From the NCBI GenBank assembly GCA_937901965.1, contig CALGSW010000006.1, positions 62,001 through 126,000 of the forward strand: a DNA stretch of 64,000 nucleotides, written 5' to 3'. This document shows, one piece after another, positions 28,035-37,064 of the stretch. The translations under genes were made by a program, and so were the position numbers. Position 1 is the stretch's first letter. Every line of letters starts with the position of its first letter. Origin of the DNA: an uncultured Bacteroidota bacterium. Lineage in GTDB: Bacteria; Bacteroidota; Bacteroidia; Bacteroidales; UBA932. Under the pieces are notes generated by a model. That model made no database searches. It was not told the DNA's origin and worked only from the letters and a program-made list of their open reading frames with translations.

Positions 28035-29189
28035 CTAATTTTTTGTTTTTGAATATTGTGAGTTGAAAAAGTAAATTATTATTACTGCGAATGCGCAGAA
28101 TGCAATCATACCCGGAAGGGCTTTCAGCTGGAGCGCCCCCACGAGAAGATTAATTAAAGTATTACCGAGTAGTGCAATTGAGAGGGCTATACTGAGTGCA
28201 GTCCCGGATACTGCTTTATATTTCTCTCCAAGCTCCCCGATAACTACAGGGAAAGTTGATGCAAGACCCATACCAATAAGGAAAGTTCCTGTTATGGCCA
28301 CTCCCGATGTATCAGCACTGCCAAGTATAAATGAGCCCGCAGCGGCCATTAGCATGCTGATATAAAGTATAATTTGCCTTGGTACAAATCTCAGTAACAG
28401 GCTTAGTAATATCCGGCCTGTTCCAAGTCCGAATACCACAAAACTAAGCGCATAAAGTGCATTCTCTTTAGTAAACTCCTTTACCTGCTCAAGATAGTTT
28501 GGTGTCCAGGAGCTGCTTATTCCCTCAACACCACTCTGGAAAAAGAGGATAAAAGAGAGTAAAAGAAGGGTAGGCTCCTTTATCAGCTGCAAAATCTTAA
28601 CTGATGGTGCACCCTCTTTGAATTTGCCTGAAGGGAAAGATATAAAAATATATGCCAGGGCGGAGAGAGTCATAATAACACCCGCTCCTGAAACTATAGG
28701 TACATATGAGTAACTTTTGCTCAGCCAGGCATAGATCAGAGGAATTGTTATAGCCCCAACTGTATAGAATATACCAAGGATACTAAGGTTGGAGGGTCTG
28801 CTTTTATCTGTTGAGGCATCTGAAACCAGTGCATTTGAAAGACCGTTGAGGACACCGCCTCCAAATCCGATTACAAAAATTGCAGCTCTTACTAAGGGAA
28901 CAGACTCTGCAAACGCCAGCATCTCCATACCCAAAACTGTTAGAAGGGTAGAGGTTATTATAAGCATCTTGTATCCGTACCTGTCAATTATTGGCCCAAA
29001 AATAAGCGAACCAAACATAATCCCAAATGGGAGGAGACTTGCAACAGTTGACGCATTTGCAGTGGTAAGGTTAAATTTCTCTGTTAGAGACGGCAATACC
29101 GTACCAAGAATAACAAATGCCATTCCAAAAAATGCCATCCCTGAAAAACCGGCTGCAAGGACAGCCGCATTTGATCTACTCTTTTCCAT
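28035..29189 (-). CDS. MFS transporter, probable sugar importer
   Basis: 384-residue major facilitator protein with about 12 transmembrane helices. The loop 2-3 motif appears as GSLIFGPIIDRYGYKMLII. It overlaps the 3' end of the ROK gene by 14 bp and is followed after 2 bp by the SIS gene, so it is probably the transporter of the same sugar cassette. FucP/GlcNAc-type symporters are the nearest analogy, which is inference. Confidence 0.85.
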   Translation of the reverse strand: MEKSRSNAAVLAAGFSGMAFFGMAFVILGTVLPSLTEKFNLTTANASTVASLLPFGIMFGSLIFGPIIDRYGYKMLIITSTLLTVLGMEMLAFAESVPLVRAAIFVIGFGGGVLNGLSNALVSDASTDKSRPSNLSILGIFYTVGAITIPLIYAWLSKSYSYVPIVSGAGVIMTLSALAYIFISFPSGKFKEGAPSVKILQLIKEPTLLLLSFILFFQSGVEGISSSWTPNYLEQVKEFTKENALYALSFVVFGLGTGRILLSLLLRFVPRQIILYISMLMAAAGSFILGSADTSGVAITGTFLIGMGLASTFPVVIGELGEKYKAVSGTALSIALSIALLGNTLINLLVGALQLKALPGMIAFCAFAVIIIYFFNSQYSKTKN

Positions 29190-30141
29190 TTTTAATTGCT
29201 ATTGCGCCCGCTCCGTAAAGTCCGGCGTCGTTTGGTAATTGTGTTACTTTGAATGTACATTGCTTAATTGCTATAGGCTGAGCCCATTTCAATGCCTCAG
29301 AATATATTCTGTCAATAAACCTTGCCGCAGGGCCAAATATACCTCCGCCAAAAATAACCATCTGAGGATTAAACAGACTTACAAAATTTGCAGCAGCCAT
29401 TCCCCACATCTCAATTGCCTCGTCAATTACAGAAATTGCAAGAAGGTCACCCTTGTCATATGCATCAAACACATCTCTGGAGGTAATCTTGTCCGGGTCT
29501 GAAGAGAGGAGAATTCCGCCCTCACCGCAGCCTGAAGTTAAAAAATTCTTAACCTTTTTGGATGCCTGCATAGCAATACCTGTGCCTGAAGCATGACTCT
29601 CAAAGCATCCGCAGTCATTCCACTCAGGAGAGTACGGTGGTTTTAGAGCCATCCATCCTGTCGCCCCTACAATATCCGATGCTCCGTGCAGAACTCTTCC
29701 GTCAATCAGAATTCCGGCTCCAATACCTGTGCCTACGGCAATAAAAATTGCATTATCACATCCTTTAGCAGCTCCAAGACTTACCTCCCCAAGGATGTAG
29801 GCTGTCCTGTCACTCTCAATAGTAATATTTGAATTTGGAAATTTTGCCTCCAGCTCTCTCTTGAGAGGGTAGTTATCCCAACCGGGAATATTCGGGCACC
29901 AAACAGAACCGGTTCTTGAGTATGATATACCCGGAACACATACACCAATGCATTTGGCATCTTCTGTCTTAAAACCTCCCTTCTTAAGAACAGCATCACA
30001 AACTTTGCATATCAGCTCACCTACCTCCTCACCACCTTTCCCCTCAAGCAACATTGTTTCACGAAGCAAAATTGAATTATTCATGTTGAACAGGGCTCCG
30101 GATACCTTAGTGCCCCCCAGGTCTATGCCGATACAGATCAT
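29176..30141 (-). CDS. ROK-family sugar kinase
   Basis: 321-residue kinase of the ROK family: CIGIDLGGTKVSGALFN (phosphate 1 motif), CVPGISYSRTGSVWCPNIPGWDNYPL (substrate loop), FIAVGTGIGAGILIDG (phosphate 2), and VIFGGGIFGPAARF near the C-terminus. There is no N-terminal HTH, so it is an enzyme rather than a NagC-type repressor. The zinc motif CxCGxxGCxE is reduced to DCGCFE, lacking three residues, so zinc binding may differ. It follows pncA by one base. Confidence 0.88.
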   Translation of the reverse strand: MICIGIDLGGTKVSGALFNMNNSILLRETMLLEGKGGEEVGELICKVCDAVLKKGGFKTEDAKCIGVCVPGISYSRTGSVWCPNIPGWDNYPLKRELEAKFPNSNITIESDRTAYILGEVSLGAAKGCDNAIFIAVGTGIGAGILIDGRVLHGASDIVGATGWMALKPPYSPEWNDCGCFESHASGTGIAMQASKKVKNFLTSGCGEGGILLSSDPDKITSRDVFDAYDKGDLLAISVIDEAIEMWGMAAANFVSLFNPQMVIFGGGIFGPAARFIDRIYSEALKWAQPIAIKQCTFKVTQLPNDAGLYGAGAIAIKNGKE

Positions 30142-30142
30142 T

Positions 30143-30739
30143 TTAGATTATGGTTACATTTTTATATTGAGAAAGTTCTTTTAAAGTCTTTTCGTGCCCC
30201 TCTCTGTCTACATATGCGAGTGCTTTTGATATAATATGCACTCTTCTTCCTGAATCTGCCAGGTCCCTCACAGTTGCATTTATACAATATTCAGTTGCAA
30301 CACCACTTACGTAAACCACTGAATCCTTTCCGCTCATTTTACTATTCAGATAGTTGTCCAGAGTCCCCAACACAGGGTTTACGGCCTCATAACCTGAATA
30401 CTGCTCTGTACTTTTATCCTCTCCTTTAAGAAATATGTTAATTCTGTCAGGTCTGGATGCCGGGTTTTCAACCTCATTACTGAAGCTTTCATGAATTGAA
30501 CCGCCCCTGGTACCCTGTACACAATGAGGAGGCCAGATTCCTCCGAATTCAATAAAAGATGAGTGATCTGCCGGATGGTGGTCACAGATGTAGGCTACTG
30601 CCATATCTCGGTTATTGTTAATGAAATTTACAGACTCTTTTACTGCAGTTTCTGAATTCTTACAGGCAAGTGTGCCGTCAATGAAATCGTAGAGCAGGTC
30701 TACAACCACGTGAACAGAATCAGATTTCTCAGTCTTCAT
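30143..30739 (-). CDS. pncA: Nicotinamidase (isochorismatase fold)
   Basis: 198 residues. The catalytic triad expected of PncA is visible: an Asp in VVVDLLYDFIDG, Lys in FLKGEDK, and Cys in VSGVATEYCINATV. The metal site is DHHPADHSSF. WPPHCVQGTRGG is the conserved substrate-side motif. It hydrolyses nicotinamide to nicotinate in the NAD salvage pathway. It overlaps the pncB 3' end by 11 bp, and the two enzymes catalyse consecutive steps. Confidence 0.92.
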   Translation of the reverse strand: MKTEKSDSVHVVVDLLYDFIDGTLACKNSETAVKESVNFINNNRDMAVAYICDHHPADHSSFIEFGGIWPPHCVQGTRGGSIHESFSNEVENPASRPDRINIFLKGEDKSTEQYSGYEAVNPVLGTLDNYLNSKMSGKDSVVYVSGVATEYCINATVRDLADSGRRVHIISKALAYVDREGHEKTLKELSQYKNVTII

Positions 30740-32207
30740 TAAAGTTCTTTATTTCGTTAACAAGTGACTCAATTAAACCGTTCTTAAGGTCAAACAGCTC
30801 ATCAGAGATATCCACCTTGTAATAGTGTGGATTAATAAGTCTTTTCTGCGTTTCGTTCAGACCTTGAAGGTTGCTAAGATAGTAATTTCTTCTTTCTTGA
30901 ACAGGCTTAAATTTTATTATTGTCTCTCCACCCTGCATCACAGGGTTTTGCAATTTCTTATAATTATAGGTTCCTGACCTGAATGTTGTAATTTTGGTAT
31001 CATCATACTCATCTCTCATTATAAAGTCATCCCCTCTCTCAATAGTCTGAGATGTCTTATCTCCCCTCAGACAGGTGATATCCCCTTTAAAATGGTCATT
31101 AACTATAATTCTGTAGGTAACCTGAAAACCGGGATTAATTGCCTTGCTTTTGTCTTCTGACCTTTTTAGTACACCTGTTCCATCAATTTCAACAAGTTTA
31201 TATACATTTCCAAAACACGGATTGTGTTTGCTTGTGGCAATGGCGTCACCCACTCCGTAAGAGTCAATCATGGCTCCTTGTCGCTCAATTTCGGCGATAA
31301 TGTATTCATCAAGAGAGTTTGTAGCAAAGATTCTGCATTTGCTTAGTCCGGCACCGTCAAGCATCTCCCTGGCCTTCACCGAGAGATAGGTAAGGTCCCC
31401 GCTGTCAAGACGAATTCCAAAACTGGCCGGATAATTATTGTCAACACCATTCTGTCTGAATGCTTTAATCGCATTTTTCAATCCGCACCTTAGTGTGTCG
31501 TATGTATCAACAAGGAGAATCAGAGGCTCCCCGTAGTGACTTTTTATGTAAGCATTGAATGCCTCAAGCTCGCCGGCAATTGTGCATCCGAAAGCTGTGA
31601 TGAAACTGTGAGCCATCGTTCCTGTTACAGGTACTCCAAAGATATCCGATGTCAGAATATTTGATGTTCCCGAACATCCTCCAATGTATGCAGCCTTTGC
31701 ACCATAGATTGCAGCCCATGGGCCATGAGCCCTTCTGGAACCAAATTCGCTTACAGGTTTGTTTGTACTTCTGGTAACCCTGGAAGCCTTAGTCGCTATT
31801 GCCATCTGGTGATTCATAATAGTGAGCAGCGGAGTCTCAAGTACCTGAGCCTCCACCAGCGGCCCCTCAACTGTAATTACAGGCTGTGTGGGAAATGCAA
31901 TTTCTCCCTCCTCCATAGCATAAATATTACCTGTAAACTTCATTGTTGAAAGATATCTTCTGTAGGATTCGTTTTCAACTCCGGGCAGGAACTTTTCAAA
32001 AAAAGAGGCGTCTCGTCCCCCGAGACCCTCTACCATCTGCATTGCCTCCTCAATACCACTTACAACAGCCCAGTTATTCTTGTCAGGGGCACTTCGGTAA
32101 AAAAGATTAAAGACTGCCCTTTTGTTTTGAAGACCCAGGTCATGGAAGGTCTTGCCCATAGTATACTGATACTTGTCTGAGCAATATGATGTTTCAAGTT
32201 TATGCAT
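30729..32207 (-). CDS. pncB: Nicotinate phosphoribosyltransferase
   Basis: 492 residues from ATG 32207 (MHKLETSYCSDKYQYTMG). A GTG 13 codons upstream is in frame but would overlap the Hpt gene. Motifs: DKYQYTMG, EFGSRRAHGP (active-site region), GTMAHSFITAFG (autophosphorylated-His region), and FGIRLDSGDLTYLS. It converts nicotinate and PRPP to nicotinate mononucleotide, directly after PncA. Its gene is the promoter-proximal member of the pncB-pncA pair. Confidence 0.95.
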   Translation of the reverse strand: MHKLETSYCSDKYQYTMGKTFHDLGLQNKRAVFNLFYRSAPDKNNWAVVSGIEEAMQMVEGLGGRDASFFEKFLPGVENESYRRYLSTMKFTGNIYAMEEGEIAFPTQPVITVEGPLVEAQVLETPLLTIMNHQMAIATKASRVTRSTNKPVSEFGSRRAHGPWAAIYGAKAAYIGGCSGTSNILTSDIFGVPVTGTMAHSFITAFGCTIAGELEAFNAYIKSHYGEPLILLVDTYDTLRCGLKNAIKAFRQNGVDNNYPASFGIRLDSGDLTYLSVKAREMLDGAGLSKCRIFATNSLDEYIIAEIERQGAMIDSYGVGDAIATSKHNPCFGNVYKLVEIDGTGVLKRSEDKSKAINPGFQVTYRIIVNDHFKGDITCLRGDKTSQTIERGDDFIMRDEYDDTKITTFRSGTYNYKKLQNPVMQGGETIIKFKPVQERRNYYLSNLQGLNETQKRLINPHYYKVDISDELFDLKNGLIESLVNEIKNFNED

Positions 32208-32212
32208 AATTT

Positions 32213-32620
32213 TCAGATTTTCATAAGGGAGAGTACCTGGCTCCACTCTTCCTTAAGTAATTTAAAGAGGTGAGGGAGCATCTCCCCCTTGCTGCCAGCC
32301 TCTGGACAGCCCCACTCACGTGATGTCATTTCAATGTGTTTCGCAATGTTTCCTAACCTTTCAAAGCAAAGGTTGTATGCCGATCCCTTTATTGAATGAG
32401 ATGAGAACTTGAGCAAATCTATCTGCTCCTGAGAAAGTTCATGTGTGCTCTTTAGTGACTCTACAATACTCTCGATATTACCAATATAACCCGGTACCTG
32501 ACCTTTAACGCTATCAAAGAGCATCTCAATGATTTCAGGATCTGAGTCAACCTTTTCATAAAGCTCCTCTTTGTTGAAATGTTTTCCGCCTATATTTATT
32601 GATTTTCTTGCCATAACCAT
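32213..32620 (-). CDS. Hpt (histidine phosphotransfer) domain protein
   Basis: 135 residues forming a single four-helix Hpt domain. The phospho-accepting His is in LKFSSHSIKGSAYNL, followed by RLGNIAKHIE. There is no kinase or receiver domain in it and none is encoded nearby, so it is an orphan phosphorelay intermediate. It sits between the LolA-like gene (0-bp gap) and pncB (5-bp gap) inside a polycistronic run. The cognate partners cannot be inferred here. Confidence 0.8.
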   Translation of the reverse strand: MVMARKSINIGGKHFNKEELYEKVDSDPEIIEMLFDSVKGQVPGYIGNIESIVESLKSTHELSQEQIDLLKFSSHSIKGSAYNLCFERLGNIAKHIEMTSREWGCPEAGSKGEMLPHLFKLLKEEWSQVLSLMKI

Positions 32621-33400
32621 TTATTTATCAAGGTTTGACGGAGAGAACTGAGCTTCGCTTATCTGAGACTGAGCTTTAAAATTATCTGTTTTTAGAAGAG
32701 ATCTTCTTCCGTTTTGTTCATTTTTCATCTCCATTTCATAGTAGAAGAAGCTGCCTCCCTCTACGGATCTGTAGTCACCTATTATCTGAGTTTTAAGAAG
32801 TTTACCCTTTAAATCGTAATATTCAATTTTATAACAGAGGAAATTCTCTTTATCAATGTATGATACCTTCTTTGAAAATCCGTTAGACTGCATTGACTCA
32901 TCAGATACAGGAACGGCCTCAATTACATGACATGCTTTTCCATTTATATTTTCTGAAGAGATAATTTTGTAATTAAAATCTTCAATATTGGGTTTACTCA
33001 TATCGGCATTAGTAAACTCTGAACCCATGAAGTTTTTCCCCTTCTCATTACTTACCACACGACGTGTTTTTTTTAAAGCAGGCATATAAATCCACATTTC
33101 ATCGGCCCTGTCATCATAGTCGTATATAAGAATAGAGGTTCCCTTTACATCTGCGGGATCTGTAAACTTCATCATCATCTTGGTCACACTGCCGAATTTC
33201 CTGCTTGCCATGTTTAGGGTCCTGCTTCTTGTGCTTCCCTTTGCATCCATGATCTTTAGAGTAGTGGTCATCTCCATTGAACCAAGCGCAATAGCATCAG
33301 CAGATTTTTTACTTATCTCCTTAGGATTCTGAGAGAAGGAGTAAAATGATGTAACAAGTACCAGAGATAGGGTACTAGTTATTAACTTTATTGATTTCAT
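32621..33400 (-). CDS. Outer-membrane lipoprotein-sorting (LolA-like) protein
   Basis: About 259 residues. Signal peptide MKSIKLITSTLSLVLVTSFY, then a LolA-like fold: MEMTTTLKIMDAKGSTRSRTL, SVTKMMMKFTDPADVKGTSILIYDY, DEMWIYMPALKKTRRVV, and MGSEFTNADM. This pattern is that of the outer-membrane lipoprotein-sorting family that accompanies MMPL-type RND pumps. I prefer ATG 33400 to ATG 33412 because it begins the signal peptide; either overlaps the pump gene. With its neighbours it forms a likely lipid or hydrophobic-compound export set. Confidence 0.78.
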   Translation of the reverse strand: MKSIKLITSTLSLVLVTSFYSFSQNPKEISKKSADAIALGSMEMTTTLKIMDAKGSTRSRTLNMASRKFGSVTKMMMKFTDPADVKGTSILIYDYDDRADEMWIYMPALKKTRRVVSNEKGKNFMGSEFTNADMSKPNIEDFNYKIISSENINGKACHVIEAVPVSDESMQSNGFSKKVSYIDKENFLCYKIEYYDLKGKLLKTQIIGDYRSVEGGSFFYYEMEMKNEQNGRRSLLKTDNFKAQSQISEAQFSPSNLDK

Positions 33401-35663
33401 GGCTTTTTCCATTTTTTAGAAATGATGGCTTAAAAATAACACAAATTGCCGGAACGAGCAACAAAGAAGAGACCAGACAAAATAGCAGAGATAGTATAAT
33501 AAGCAGTGCAAAGGACTTAATTATAGGAAAAGAGGATAAAAACAAAATTGAGAATCCCAGCATCACAGAGAGTGCATTTATGGTAATACCTCTGCCGGCG
33601 GTCCTGAGTGCTGTAACAGCTGCCTCACGATACTCTCTTCCGGACGATATCTCACTCTTCATCCTCCAGAACATATGGATAGTAAAGTCAACACCAAGAC
33701 CTATTGATACAGAAGAGAGGAGTGCAGTAACAATATCCAGTTTAATACCGCTCCATCCCATAAAACCAAATGTGCAAACAACTGCAAACAGAAGCGGCAG
33801 AGATCCGAGCAGGCCGGCTGAGATACTTTTAAAAATAATTGCAAGAAGAATGAATATTGCAAGAAAGGCAAAGAGCAGTGAGTAATATTGCCCGCTAACA
33901 ATTGATTCACTCATCTCCTTCTCAACAAGAGAGTAACCGCCGGTAATAGTTTTTGCCGGATCACCTCCTGTGATTTTCTCAACTGATGCAATTATTCTTT
34001 CAATGTCTTTCATACCATTTGCATTGAACTGAATTGTCATTCCTGCCCTTGTGTAATCAAAATCAACAAATTGCTCAAAGTCTGCAGGATCACCATTCAT
34101 TGAATATAGCTCAATATATTGAGCAACAGCCTCTCTCTCGTCAGGAATCTTATTATAACCTGCTTCATGAGGGTCGTTAAGAGCAGTGCTCATCTTTTTA
34201 ATTATCTTAGCAATAGATGTAGCACTCCCGATTCCCTCTACTGCTGCCAGCTCTCTCTCATATTTTTCCATCCTCTTAAGCAGTTGCGGATCTTTAATAT
34301 CTCCTTCAAATACTACCGTCATCAGTTTACTCCCGCCAAATTCATTGTTGGCTATCTCAATACTTCTGTTGAAAGGGTGTTTTGAGGGAAGAATATTATT
34401 GAAATCAGATGCCACGCTCATTATAGCAATGCCGGAGCCTACTACAATAAAGAAAGCGATAAAACCGTAGAGAATCCTTTTTGGGTGCCTTCCTAAAATA
34501 TTCCCCAGAGAGTTAAGCATTTTTGCAATTATACTTTTACTCTCTCCATTAGGATGAAAATTAATCCTCCCTTTTTTCAGGTATGAGAGGAGTGCCGGAA
34601 TGAAAGTGAGACTGAGTAAAAGAGCAACAGCTATACCAATCGCAGAGACCACTCCCATTTGACTTGCAGGCAAAAGTATATGAATGGTAAGGCCGAGAAC
34701 ACCAACAATAGTGGTGAGGCCGCAAATAACCACAGGTTTGGTAAGATAGGAGAGAGCCTCTTCTACAATCTCCTCCATTGAAGTATTGGGGTCTACTGCA
34801 TTAAGCTCCTGATATCTGGCTACAAAGTGGACTCCGTAATTGTTTGCAATTGCAATCATCATTATAGGAATAAGAACTCCAATAATACTCAGTTCCCATC
34901 CAAGCAGGGGGATAAGAGACATTGATATTGCAATAGAGATAAGAACTACGCTGAATGGGAGAATCATCCCTTTGAATTCTCTGAAAGAGAACCAGAAAAA
35001 AAGAAGCATTATCAGAAGCCCAAGGGGGAGAAGAATCATAATATCTTTACTTATCTTTTCATTCGCCTCATCTCTCAGAAATGGCTGTCCGTTAATAAAG
35101 ACCTCCTCTTTACCAGGGTATAGATTAATTATTGAATCAATCTGATTCATTAGCTCAGCATCCTTAACTGACAAATCTGAGTTCAGTAAAATCATTGTGT
35201 TTTTAAAGTCTTCAGATACAAGTAATTTGTATGCGAGATCATTCTTTTTTATACTCTCTCTCAATAATTCACACTCCTCAGCTGTCCGGGGATATGATTG
35301 AATAACCGGATCCACTATCATCATTCCATCCTCACCACTTATATTCTTGGCAGTTGAAAGTGACTGAACAGGGGAGAGATTCCCCAGTTCAATAAAGCCG
35401 GCAGTCAAATTGTCAATCCTCTCTAAAGTCTGTGGATTAATTATATCTTCAGCAGAGAGAATTACCACAATGGGTTCTTTGGTTCCAAAAAGCTCTCCTA
35501 TTTTATTGTTATTAATCCTGGACTCAATGTTATCCGGAAGATAACTTTCAAGGTCCGGATTAATCTTGAGTGAAAATAACGGTATAACTGCAAGGGCAGC
35601 CAGGATTACAGTAAGAGCTATTATTACCTTACGATATTTTAAAATAAATGTTTTATTCCCCAT
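33375..35663 (-). CDS. MMPL/RND-family transporter
   Basis: 762 residues. It has the RND layout of two repeats, each with one helix, a large periplasmic loop and five further helices. Sterol-sensing-like segments include PIMMIAIANNYGVHFVARYQEL and LLSSVSIGLGVDFTIHMFWRM, both carrying the charged or polar GxxxD/N features of MMPL proteins. It lacks the length and porter loops of drug-efflux AcrB types. It probably moves a lipid or hydrophobic molecule across the inner membrane. Start ATG 35663 lies one base after the stop of the upstream outer-membrane protein gene. An earlier TTG would overlap it. Confidence 0.88.
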   Translation of the reverse strand: MGNKTFILKYRKVIIALTVILAALAVIPLFSLKINPDLESYLPDNIESRINNNKIGELFGTKEPIVVILSAEDIINPQTLERIDNLTAGFIELGNLSPVQSLSTAKNISGEDGMMIVDPVIQSYPRTAEECELLRESIKKNDLAYKLLVSEDFKNTMILLNSDLSVKDAELMNQIDSIINLYPGKEEVFINGQPFLRDEANEKISKDIMILLPLGLLIMLLFFWFSFREFKGMILPFSVVLISIAISMSLIPLLGWELSIIGVLIPIMMIAIANNYGVHFVARYQELNAVDPNTSMEEIVEEALSYLTKPVVICGLTTIVGVLGLTIHILLPASQMGVVSAIGIAVALLLSLTFIPALLSYLKKGRINFHPNGESKSIIAKMLNSLGNILGRHPKRILYGFIAFFIVVGSGIAIMSVASDFNNILPSKHPFNRSIEIANNEFGGSKLMTVVFEGDIKDPQLLKRMEKYERELAAVEGIGSATSIAKIIKKMSTALNDPHEAGYNKIPDEREAVAQYIELYSMNGDPADFEQFVDFDYTRAGMTIQFNANGMKDIERIIASVEKITGGDPAKTITGGYSLVEKEMSESIVSGQYYSLLFAFLAIFILLAIIFKSISAGLLGSLPLLFAVVCTFGFMGWSGIKLDIVTALLSSVSIGLGVDFTIHMFWRMKSEISSGREYREAAVTALRTAGRGITINALSVMLGFSILFLSSFPIIKSFALLIILSLLFCLVSSLLLVPAICVIFKPSFLKNGKSHEINKVNN

Positions 35664-35664
35664 T

Positions 35665-36987
35665 TCAGAAAGATGCTTTAAGTTCAATGAAAAGCCCGTT
35701 CATGACAGGTCCGGAGTAGTCATAAAGAGACTCTTTTTCCCCTGTCATTATGTGTCCTCCGGCCGCCAGTGAAAGATTGTCTGCTATAGTCCAAGACACC
35801 TTGGGCCTTAAGAGAAATTCTCTTGAAGTAATATTGTAGCAGGTTGTCAATTCAGCTGTTATTGTGTCATAAGCAAAACTTTTTCTGGCAGTCAGCGCAA
35901 AAGCATGGTTGCTTCTCTTCTGCTGCCCGAATATTTTTCTGTTAAACATTCTGGTTTGATAGTCCACCATCTGACTCATATAAATGAGCACCTGATCAGG
36001 GTCAGTACCTGCCGGCTGTGGTTCAAAAACAGGTTCAAAGGATGGGGTATATCTCCCGATATACTGGAAAATACCCATTACTCCTCCAAAATCCCTCTCC
36101 AATGCTACTACATATGCCAGTGAAGGTAATGGAATATAAAGAGAGTCGGAACCGCCTTTTGTAATATTCCAGGCAGCCTCTCCTCTGATTATCCATGAGC
36201 CTGCAGGAATGGCGAAGTCGGCACCGATTGACTGTTTTCTGTAGGGTGTAGATGAATATTTGATAAGAGGCATGGGATTGGGAGCGTTAAAATCCAGCTC
36301 TATCCCTTTTAAATTGAATCCATGGTAGGGGTCGTATCCCCTGAAATATGAGAAAGAGAATCCGGCACCGGGTAACTCAAAGTTGAGTCTGCCTGCAAGT
36401 GTGGCATTAGAAAATTTGAATTCAGGATTTGTCTCTTCACCAAATGAAGCCATTCCTCCCATATCAAAAAGGTCAAAGCGATAATTTGACTGTTTATAGA
36501 AAGGTATAGCTATAAGGTCAATATCAACAGAGTTATTTATTCTGTACTTAACTCTTGCCATTAGATTTGCCCTAAGCTGATCATCCATATCTGATGTAAG
36601 AAAGAAATAGTCTCTTGGGGAGATATTGTCAGTAGGGCTGAAGCCATCTGTTCGGCCCCACTTTACAATCTGATTACCGGCAATAAAGTCAAATTTATCT
36701 GACACATAACCGGCATAAGCCTCCATAATCTCAAGCCTGTTGTAAAACTCTCCAAAATGGTGCCCTCCCAGAAACCAAACCTCGGCATTAAAAATGGTAT
36801 TCTTTCCTGTATATTTGCCTTTTAGAGCAAATTGAGCAAAGACATTGCTCAGGTCATAGTTTTTGGAGAAACCCTGAAATGACCCTCTTACATAACCGCT
36901 GAACTCAGCTTTATCCTTAAAACTATCCTGCCCGTTAATATTAAACGATACAACCATGAATAGAGCAGCAATTACTATTTTTTTCAT
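35665..36987 (-). CDS. Outer-membrane protein of the DUF1302-like type
   Basis: 440 residues with a signal peptide (MKKIVIAALFMVVSFNING) and a barrel of amphipathic strands. FIAGNQIVKWGRTDGFSPTDNISPRDY is reminiscent of the DUF1302 family, where RQ..WG.......INP.D is conserved. In other phyla DUF1302 proteins are encoded with an MMPL pump and a LolA-fold DUF1329 protein, exactly the three kinds of gene found here in a row, so a trans-envelope export system is inferred. A promoter fitting the phylum consensus lies upstream. Confidence 0.7.
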   Translation of the reverse strand: MKKIVIAALFMVVSFNINGQDSFKDKAEFSGYVRGSFQGFSKNYDLSNVFAQFALKGKYTGKNTIFNAEVWFLGGHHFGEFYNRLEIMEAYAGYVSDKFDFIAGNQIVKWGRTDGFSPTDNISPRDYFFLTSDMDDQLRANLMARVKYRINNSVDIDLIAIPFYKQSNYRFDLFDMGGMASFGEETNPEFKFSNATLAGRLNFELPGAGFSFSYFRGYDPYHGFNLKGIELDFNAPNPMPLIKYSSTPYRKQSIGADFAIPAGSWIIRGEAAWNITKGGSDSLYIPLPSLAYVVALERDFGGVMGIFQYIGRYTPSFEPVFEPQPAGTDPDQVLIYMSQMVDYQTRMFNRKIFGQQKRSNHAFALTARKSFAYDTITAELTTCYNITSREFLLRPKVSWTIADNLSLAAGGHIMTGEKESLYDYSGPVMNGLFIELKASF

Positions 36988-37007
36988 GATTCAATTATTT
37001 AGTTGGG

Positions 37008-37038
37008 CAAATCTACCTAAGTGATATGCTATTATCAA
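37008..37038 (-). promoter_or_regulatory. Promoter of the outer-membrane protein / MMPL operon
   Basis: On the minus strand the -7 box is TAGATTTG (37008-37015) and a TTG-containing -33 box lies at 37036-37038, 20 nt further upstream. The predicted transcript would start about 15-20 bases before ATG 36987. The preceding AraC-type gene ends at 37065, so this is a plausible site for its regulation. Confidence 0.45.
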
Positions 37039-37064
37039 GTTTAATGAGTATGAATTGAACAGAT

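Noticed and set aside
33391..33885. 164-codon plus-strand frame
   Set aside because: Antisense shadow of the MMPL pump gene, rich in Ile/Ser as expected from the complement of hydrophobic helices.
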